Assembly (NCBI GenBank): GCA_012295275.1
Contig: CM022665.1
Location: 46,148,595-46,212,594, forward strand
Reading direction: 5' to 3'
DNA length: 64,000 bases
Origin: Chrysomallon squamiferum
Taxonomy: Eukaryota > Mollusca > Gastropoda > Neomphalida > Peltospiridae
Position numbers and translations under genes: made by a program. Below the pieces are notes generated by a model. It was not told where the DNA came from and made no database searches. It was given only the letters and a program-made list of their open reading frames with translations. Of this stretch, positions 37,477-64,000 are shown one piece after another (position 1 is the stretch's first letter; each line of letters opens with the position of its first letter).

Positions 37477-40400
37477 TTAAGTTTTCTTTACATCAGGCTG
37501 CACAGGAGAATCCAAGAACCCTTTGTAATCATCTGGCCCAATTGCCTTTTTGGTAGCCAGCGAATCCATCAGTTTTGGATATTTCTTCTTCAGTTCTGAT
37601 GGTATGTGGATGTGAAATGTGTGGAAATACTTGATAACTTGCTCCACCTGTTTCACATCTAGTTTGTGTTCTGCAGCTATCACAGCAGCGTTGTAAGTCT
37701 TTGGTTGTGCCTGGTGTTCTGCAAGAAAGTTCAGTGCCAGACGAATACTTGTTTTCCCAACAGGAATAATTTTAGGCTCAAAAAACCCGTACTCAGGTTC
37801 CTTTTGTGTTGTGGTTATCGTTGGAAGAGGCCTTTTCAAAGATTTTATCTGTTAGAATAATATAATAAAATATTTTAAGTAAAGGTAATTGATAGGTCTT
37901 ATCTTTAAAAATTAGGATATGCTTGGAAAAAAGATTTTTAAAAATTAAGTAAGTGAAAGAATTTTTAAAGGCTATTGAAATCTAGAACAATCCTGCACAC
38001 AAGACAAAATAAACTTTTTTTCACTATTTTATGAATGTCACTAAGATGCCTAGGTGTTTTCAGCAACAGTACAGATCAACCTTAGACCCAGTGTCAAATG
38101 ATATAAAATACTGCAATAAATCCTTGTTTAGATATACACATTTTACTTAAAAAGTTAAATGAAAAGATAATAAAAAGTTTTATACATTTTTCCTTTTCTT
38201 TTCCTAGTAGATTTACTATATTTCAAATGACTGAATTTGAACAAAACAATTTGTAAGAACAAATCTTTTTTTTCAAATGGCTGTTATAAATTCAATTGAA
38301 GCAAATCCACTGCAACTATTTTTAGTTTATTCTTGCAGAAAATATAACAGAAAAAAATATCATATTTGAAACAAATAAATAAATGTGGTTTATCATTCAT
38401 TTTTGTATTTGCCATGAAATGCTACCAGCCCCATCCATCAGGTATTAACTGGGCCATGAATACATACTCAGGATTCCTTACACAATATTTGGAAATAAAA
38501 AAATGACCAATCCAGATATGGTATTTATTTCGCATCCTGCAATCCTAGTAATATTATGTAGCATAGGTTATAAAAGTTCTGCATAACACAATACCTCTAC
38601 TTAATTAACAAGATGTCAGTTTACACATTTTAAGCATTAAATGAACTGCTAACTCACCTCAGGTGGTGGACCAAATGATTCAATTCTGATTTTCTTCAAG
38701 TTATTTAACAGTGCTTCGTCTTTCTGTTTCTGTATGTCCAGCAATTCGGGATTTTCTGATATATATCAATTTTAAATAATAATAATAATAAGATGAAGAA
38801 AAATAAAAAGAAGAAGAAATCAAAACGGATTTTTACTGTAGTATTATTATTATATTGTATGATGGCTTCTATCCCATCTTGTCGAAGTGATAAATAAACC
38901 ACTAATCCCATTCATGGTATCCTCAAACAAGACAATGGACTAGGCCACAAAACAAGTTGAATTTGCGTATTTGTGTAGTTAATATTCAAGCACTATATTC
39001 AGAGATAGTATTATTCAAGCACTATATTCAGGGACACTGTGTCCAGATACACTACGATGAACCGAGTTAGGAAGTTCAAGTTTCACGAGGTGTCCAACTG
39101 AGTCGAGGTACTGGAGATGTGACTTGGCTCCAGACAGCAACTGTCTCTTGAGACGTCCTAGCCATTTGTCACATTCCCTGTACACTCGCTTCCTGGGTGG
39201 AGCTGCACCTCCAAACTGGATCTGAATCCTTTTGGTCCGCTCTGCCTTCTCAATTCATTGGATGATATCTACAAACTTGTAGATGTTGGGGTGCTGGTGG
39301 GTTAGAACTCTGTTGAGCCTTGAATGGAACTCTTCAAAATTGACCTGACATGTAGCTCCTGGACGAGGATCTTCAGCTGGATCCTCTGGCGGTCAGGCAA
39401 CAACGCAAACACGAGGGGGTACATATGGGAACCAAAGATTCCATGCACAATGTACAACTGGTTCCACAAACCAGGGCAAGAGGAGAACGTCCTGTCCATG
39501 TAGATTGTCTCGGCTGCCTGTAGAACTCTTAGCTGATCATCGGTTGAGAACACCACCATTTTGTCAGTATCTCCATCTGTGAACAAGAGGAAGCATCTTT
39601 TGTTTGTGTCCAGGGTCCTTGTAGGTCCAGTTCTTCTCTGGAGGCTGGGAGGATGGGGATGGTGGTTTTATGATGACGGCACAAGGTGCTCTCCACACTG
39701 TGGAAGGTAGGCAAGGTGGGAATGTCATCATCTTGGTGGGCAATCTCATCGTTGTAGATCTATTGGATAGGTGTGATTTCATCTCTCACACACTTGCAGA
39801 TGGTGCTCATGAAACGAATGGCAGTCTGGTTATCAGGTGGTTGATTGTGCCCAAAGGAATTGTGAACATAGTCACCAACAGTGGCAACTTTTCTCTTGCA
39901 TGGCCTGTCAATGGACATCCAATAAATACCATCAAGTAAGACCTGTGGTTGACCATGAGGACATATTCCACTTCCCTCAGACCACCATACTGATAACTAT
40001 CGGTACCATCTTGGTCATAGCCTTTTAAACCCAGTTTGAGACAATTCTACTAATACACGAATAAAAGTGTTGACTACTAATTGCGCCCTTTGCTTTCATG
40101 AGTGGGATTCACCGCATTGGATTAATAAACAAAACAAACCAGAATAGGCTAAACAAAACACTGTAAGGCAAGGGAGGATTAACCAATTTAAAAAAATAAA
40201 ACAAAACAAGACACGGGATGCAACTGAAAATGTTAAACAAGCCAGGGAAGATTTGATCAATAGGCTAAACAAAACCATGTAAAACAAAGGAAGATTAACC
40301 AATTTAAAAAAAAAAAAAAGATTGCACAAGATTTGATTGTATTTAAATGACAGAGAATATTGGATTAATAGGCTAAACAAAACAATTTGTGAAACTAAGG

Positions 40401-40923
40401 AGGGCTAACCAATTTTCAAGAAATAAAAGATGACACAAGACACAAAACAAATAGTACATTTACCGCATTGGATTAACCCATTCAGCAGCGAGGTAGGGTC
40501 AGGTTTTTATTTCTATATTAATTTCGACAAAATGGGATTAGACATGATGGGATTCGACAAGATGGGATGACACCGTATGATGCATCATAATTGCATCATT
40601 TATCATTACGTAACGTAATACACAAATAAACACGATAAAGGAAATTAAAACTACTTTATGCACAGCAAAATATAAACGTCAAGATTACCAATATATATTT
40701 ACTGACCATTTAAAACCAACAAAAGTGGTGTCCCCATCCCACACCAAATAAAATGGTTGTTAAGTATATTATACTTACCGCTCATAAATTTGTCAAGGAC
40801 TTTCTCAGTCGAAGGATGTTTCGGTGCTGGTTTTGGAATTTCCATGTCAATAACCTTATAGGCTCGTTCTTCAACATTTATGTTTTTGATTGGTCTGACT
40901 AACTTTGACCACACTCGCCCCAT
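37477..40923 (-). CDS. NDUFAF4: NADH dehydrogenase complex I assembly factor 4
   Basis: Three minus-strand exons, 40923-40779, 38755-38658 and 37848-37477, give 615 nt and 204 aa. The family works with NDUFAF3 on the inner mitochondrial membrane in assembly of respiratory complex I. The N-terminus MGRVWSKLVRPIKNINVEER aligns with human NDUFAF4 (MGALVIRGIRNFNLENRAER-type), including the conserved PKHPST motif at about residues 34-39. The C-terminal exon carries the family's IP.GK.SI..AL..L and Y.L....V...LKYF.TF-like pattern (IPVGKTSIRLALNFLAEHQ, then VEQVIKYFHTFHIHIP). The human protein is about 175 aa; the extra length is mostly at the C-terminus (KKYPKLMDSLATKKAIGPDD). No targeting presequence is obvious; Gly2 with Ser6-Lys7 would fit N-myristoylation (inference). 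An in-frame ATG also occurs at 40965, but the conserved start is at 40923. Confidence 0.92.
37849..38657 (-). other. NDUFAF4 intron 2
   Basis: Donor GTGAGT (38652-38657) and acceptor TAACAG (37849 side). AT-rich, nothing else recognised. Confidence 0.85.
39040..40025 (-). pseudogene. Decayed FLYWCH/MULE transposase in NDUFAF4 intron 1
   Basis: Reading the minus strand across frames gives a transposase remnant. A FLYWCH-like stretch (YWMSIDRPCKRKVATVGDY, then HNSFGHNQPPDNQ) is followed by RFMSTICKCVRDEITPIQ, an in-frame TAG at 39762-39760, then PTFHSVESTLCRHHK. A frameshift at about 39590-39605 leads into FTDGDTDKMVVFST and IYMDRTFSSCPGLWNQLYIV (the first catalytic-Asp region of MULE transposases), ending HMYPLVFALLPDRQ. 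Another frame change then goes straight to NFEEFHSRLNRVLTHQHPNI, with a TGA at 39257-39255, and a tail ending VKLELPNSVHRS. The segment with the other catalytic acidic residues is missing, so this is an internally deleted, inactive copy. It lies in the same orientation as its host gene. No terminal inverted repeats were found. Confidence 0.75.
40143..40470. repeat. Three-copy tandem repeat, ~110-nt period
   Basis: AATAGGCTAAACAAAAC begins copies at 40143, 40259 and 40367. Each is followed by a GGAAGATTAACCAATTT-like block, A-rich spacer and ACAAGA segment. It lies beside the transposase remnant, and ATTGGATTAA flanks copies at about 40116 and 40467. Confidence 0.85.
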
Positions 40924-43860
40924 TCTGTACCAAAAGCAAAACCGAATGAATATTAACCTATCCAAAACACCCTGTCTCTCCTTATAGTTTTATTCGACAT
41001 GCTAGCTAAGGGAGATAACTCTATTGTCATATTAACTCATTTTTCGTGCAATTTGTTTTGTGTGTGTGTGTGTGTGTTATAGCAAATGTTTCTTATATCA
41101 ATAATAATAACTGAGATAATTTTTTTATTATTATTATTTTTTTTTTTAAAGATCTTTTCCAGCAAAGTAATATTAAAAAGGAAAAAAGAAAAAAAAAAAA
41201 AAAACATCTTCCAAAAACCCTCCTTTTTATCGGTATTTTGTTTTCGGTTTAATTTTTAACATTTTGGTGTAATAGTACACAGCCGAAAAAAAAAAAAAAA
41301 AAAAAAAAGTAATAATAATAATATAAATCAGAAAACAAAATTGCTTACATATTTCATTTTCTTTTCGAAAAAGTAATGTTGACTAGTTACAAAGTGGTTG
41401 TTCAAAATATTAATTAGAACATATGAAACAGTTCACTACAACGAAACAACCAGTGCAAAGTTATAAACATTAAGAAAGCCTGTTAATGACTAATGTGCAC
41501 CATGTTCAATTTATGAATACTTTATTAATTAGTATCTCAAATGTTAATATAATGTGTAGTCAGAGTCAACATTATTATTCATTCTGTATCAAACACAGAA
41601 GGTAGGTGTATGAAAAATGTATGAATGTACACATTGGCTATACATACCTATATATGTCTATCTTTTTCATATTTCTATTTTTTATTCAGTTATATTTTAT
41701 GTTATAATTAATAATCTTTTTTTTTAACTTTTATTTAACTGGACACAATGATCAGTACATGTCTGGGTGAGTAAGACTTTAAACAACATGAAAGGGAAGA
41801 TAACTGTGTAGTGGTAGAAAACAACTGAACGAAAAGACAACAAAGACTGAAGTTAATATTATATTTTATTGAGGGATATTGCCTTTCATACAATTTACTT
41901 CTTCATACCTCTTCAAGTCGTACGTAAGTATTCCTATCAGAGGGCACACATATATACAACAAACACCACTGTCAAACAAAGCCGTCACGATTTCACCTCA
42001 TCATGAAGCATTTGTAATTAGTTATACATTTTTGCTCTTTAGCATATCATAATAAAAAATAAATTGAAATGCATGTGAGAGTTGCCACATCTTTAATAAA
42101 AAAAAAAAAAAAAAATTTATATATTATATAATTTTTATTTTTTAACATATAACTTAATTTTAACTTTATAGTACAAAAAAATAATTTCATCCATTTTTTT
42201 GTGGCTCTGTACTCTGAAACATTATTTGTCAAAACATTTACACAATTTATATATATATTTTTATAAAATTATGTATGCATAATTTGGACAATTATCATTA
42301 TTTTCGTAATTTATTTATTTGTTCTCCAATTCTGTTGCAATTAATAAAATTTGAATGTTTTTAATTTTATTCACTAATATTTGTGCTCTACATGGATTTT
42401 TAATCTTTATTTTCATAATTTATAATTTTTTATTTTTTTTTTACCTTTTGTATGCAATTTTAAATTTCTCAGTGTGTTTTTTTAAAAAAATCTATTTCAC
42501 CGATATTTTCTGAATGCCACGATGAAGGTGTCTTACCAGCGATGGGTTTGTTTGCCAGTGTTGTCATGGAAACCTTGGAGGTAAAACTTAACATGTATAG
42601 CGGCATCTTGTCTTCTCAACTCAGGGGAAGAGCCACAATATTACCTACAAAGCAGAATGTACGTGGTGTACAAAGTGTTCAACAATAAGCAGAACGGGAA
42701 AACCAGTGCTCCGACCAAGGCAGTCAGAACGTAATGTACGGTTTTCCAGTGGACGCACACACACAGTATCATTGAGCATTTTTAAAACCTTTTCTTCTTA
42801 GCTTAAATGTCCCTATATACAGATGAAAATCTCCCAGCTAAAACTCAGTTGTTGTTTGTTTTTTGTTTTTTTTAACAACACCCTGATTCACACGAGCTCT
42901 CACAAGAAGAATGGAAAGGTTTTGTTTTTTTTTTAAACAGGGGGAAGGGGAAAAGATCAACACGGAGGCAATTACAACATAGCTGATACAACAGAGGTCT
43001 CCATTTGATGGAGGAACAATTAACAGTTAGCCAGTCAGAAAGCAACAAAGAACAAATCAGCTAGAACTAGTTTTCAGTTTTCTCTTGGTTGTTGTTTTCA
43101 GTTTCTTTGTCGTGTTTTGGTTTCTTTTGTTCCACCTTTTTTAAATTTTGTTTTTGTATATATTTTTTTGTAATTATTTTTATTATTATTATTTAGCTTT
43201 ACTGCACCAAGGCTTTTGAAATATCGGTTAGAAAATTTCAGAATTTTTAATTTCTCATTGTTTTTTTTTTTTGAAGGAGTCCACAGAATATTTAGTTCTC
43301 TGTGTTTGAGAACCTTTCAGTTGGTTTCATGGTTTGTGAAGTGCAAAAATAGCAGCGTTATTGAATGTTTAGTAATTTTCAGCATAAATTGTAAAAATAT
43401 ATCATCTAACTTTTATCAAAAATAAGATTTCTTTAAATTCGAAATATATTTTTTAACACTTTTTAACAATTAAAAAAAAAAAAAAAAAAAAAAAATTGAT
43501 AGTAATAATTAAAAAAAAAAATTTAAAATAAAAAAAAAATTTTTTTTTACAAACATACTGGAAAATTACCTTGCATAATTTTTGTTATTTTTGCATTTTA
43601 TTTTATCTTTGCAATTATTGTGCATTTATAAACCATCCCATGTTACCCTGGTTATTATGTTTCAATGAAAGACATTCTTTCAAGTTATGCGAGACGTAGT
43701 AATAATCGTCAGATGAGACAAGTTTATGATCATCTGCACTGATCACAAGACAGTCTTCTTTTCACATCCTTAATTGATAGTGTCTTTTTTTAAATTTTTT
43801 GTTGAGGCACTTTAGGAGTCCAGAGTTATCACAAATAATAAGAGTTACGTCCCCTTTATG
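40924..43860. other. Between NDUFAF4 start and LATS stop
   Basis: The part near 40924-41020 is likely NDUFAF4 5' UTR and promoter and includes AAGGGAGATAACTCT near 41010. The part next to 43860 is likely LATS 3' UTR. A GT run lies at about 41056-41078, and A- or T-runs at 41190-41203, 41286-41308 and 43470-43500. A less AT-rich patch at about 42520-42780 has short open frames on the plus strand that I do not accept as exons. Confidence 0.5.
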
Positions 43861-62020
<18,160 letters not shown>

Positions 62021-62249
62021 ATGGGATTGTCAGGTGTAAGAGATGTCCCAACGAAAGAGGCGAGTTATCCACAAACCGATACATAAAGGAACACTTTTAG
62101 CAAGTACATCCAAAATGGAATCGAAACAAAAGCCAAAACGATGTAAAAGAATCAATAATAAATAAAACCCAACAAACATGTGATGCACACTTGATGATGA
62201 ATTTAAGTCCAAAGTAAGGAAAAATAAACAAAAAATAAAGAGTTAAAAA

Positions 62250-62282
<33 letters not shown>

Positions 62283-64000
62283 GAAAAACAAATTGTTTTT
62301 ATATATATATCAACTAGGGCATAAGGTACAGATCTCTCAAGTCGTATATCCAGGAAATTGCTGCAGAATGTCTTTTCTGATAAGTATCCTTGCTACCAGA
62401 AGACATAATTCGAAATGTGTTTCCGTAGAACAGTCATGTGAAATCGTTGTGGAACATTTTTGAATTTAAATTTAGTTGAAAGCAGCCTGTTACCAGGTGG
62501 AAACCATTTCAGGACTGCTACCTTGGTGCAGACTGAAAGCAGAAAATGAATAAAATTATTAAACAGTTACAGTGAATTAAAATATGATTTAAGATATATA
62601 TATATATATATATAAAAAAAAAAAAAATAAAAAAAATAAATAAATAAAAAAATTATGCATTTTTAAAAGATGACAAATAACTGCTCAGAATAAACTGACC
62701 TACTTAATGGTACTAATCAATCTTTTTTTTTTTTTTTTTTCTTTCAATTTTCAGAATTTTAAAAAGTTGTCACGTTTGTTAATTTTTCTTAATTATCCAT
62801 CATCATTGGGACACTGATCAAGGAAAACCGAACAAGAAGCTTATGTCTAAAAATAAGTAAAAATAATTTATTACCTTTAATTTTTGTAAACATTGTATAA
62901 TAAAAAGTACTATCATTTTTAATATACTCTTTGTAAACTCTTTCTTTTATTTTTTAAAAGAATATACAGGATTAATATGTTTTAACAAAAGTAAACAATC
63001 TGGAAAACAAGCTATCACGACATGCATATAAACTCTTGAGGACTGTCTTTTGGGTCTTCTTTTTTTTCTTTTTTTTTTCAATGGAGAGAAGTAAACAACA
63101 CCACCTTAACAAAGTTTTCAAAACAGCCACCCAAAAGAACAAAAACATAATGGGGAAAACCAACTTTCTGTTTCATGTTCTCATTCATATCTACAGATTA
63201 AAATTTCAAAAACCTGACACTGACAGTTACATTCTGTGTGATAAGGGATAGCAGTGTTTCTGCTTGGGATGGCAAACAAAATGTCTTATTTATCTTATAT
63301 AATATAAGTTCATGGATTAAAACAGGAGTGAAAAATGTATATTGTAACTTACAGTAATTTATTATTGTCTCACTGTGTATGTGTCAGCTGTATTTGTAAA
63401 TATTTAAATTAAATAAAAATAATGAAACAAAAATGGTGATTATATTTAAAATTGCTTGGAGGATTTTAATGTACTTTATTATTATTATTATTATTATTGC
63501 TATTCAAAAGGAAAATTAAAAAAGACAATAACAAAGACTTTAGTCACATTTAAGTTTTCAAGAGAACTCTAAAAACAAGAGTTATGTGAAATAAATATCT
63601 ATTTCACCAATTTGTATTATAGTAAAATTATTCAGTTGAAAACATTTCATTAATAAGTATACAGAATAAGTATACTGACTTACTTTTTTATAATATTCTT
63701 TAAATGTTTTTTTATAAATGTTTTTTTTTTCATTATAAAATAACTTTTATACTTTCTATTAAAAATAACAAATCAAAATTTCATATGAATGAAGCACATC
63801 TTTGGCTAGCAAATTAGTGTGTTTATTTTCACTAGGATGTTGCATACACACAGGACTGCATTTTATACACCTATTGAAAAATGTCTGCTTTTGTGATAAA
63901 GAGAAGAATTAATGCTTTTAATACTTTTTATGTGAACAAACTGTGTTCAGTCTACATCTTCTGTTTAATAATTATTTATCAAAGCTGGTTTGAAGGTTAA
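62021..64000. other. LATS upstream flank
   Basis: No coding exon supported. 62290-62560 is less AT-rich, and the minus strand reads TTTCTGCTTTCAG near 62540 and CCACCTGGTAACA near 62505, so a small 5' UTR exon is possible. The rest is AT-rich with A/T runs and a TTA run at about 63476-63497. Confidence 0.45.

Overview
The window is metazoan nuclear DNA: AT-rich, intron-rich, full of microsatellites and minisatellites, with GT-AG spliced genes and no bacterial-style operons. The gene set (a RhoGAP-domain protein, a PICALM/AP180 clathrin adaptor, the complex I assembly factor NDUFAF4 and the Hippo kinase LATS/Warts) is animal. Intron sizes, a FLYWCH/MULE transposon fossil and protein divergence suggest a lophotrochozoan, plausibly a mollusc. 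That placement is inference; the sequence does not prove it.

Layout, left to right. (1) 720-4637, minus: the N-terminal part of a RhoGAP gene whose 3' exons lie off the left edge; three of its four introns carry or consist of degenerate minisatellites. (2) 6214-6625, minus: an unrecognised 127-codon gene candidate whose two halves join in frame only if a 28-nt GT-AG segment is removed. (3) 6626-9970: intergenic microsatellites, then a promoter-like stretch with an E-box and a YY1-like site. (4) 9971-33228, plus: a complete 21-exon PICALM/AP180 gene (2931 nt, 976 aa) with a 24-nt microexon, one GC-AG intron, a run of phase 1-1 cassette exons and a large exon encoding about six ~20-residue repeats; its 3' UTR runs to about 37.28 kb. 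(5) 37477-40923, minus: a complete three-exon NDUFAF4 gene (204 aa), tail-to-tail with PICALM, with a decayed FLYWCH/MULE transposase in intron 1. (6) 43861-62020, minus: a complete six-exon LATS gene (about 1390 aa if one missing base in a G7 run is allowed for), with an 11.4-kb intron splitting the UBA domain. (7) 62021-64000: LATS upstream flank, without a supported coding exon.

The genes do not form a pathway. NDUFAF4 is mitochondrial, PICALM endocytic, LATS a growth-control kinase and the RhoGAP a small-GTPase regulator. I did not find a new multi-gene system. The most unusual points are at the RNA-processing level: tandem arrays that copied splice-junction segments at both ends of the large LATS intron, a hairpin over a weak donor in PICALM where read-through gives an alternative C-terminus, an in-frame PICALM microexon, the PICALM tandem repeats, and the 28-nt candidate intron.
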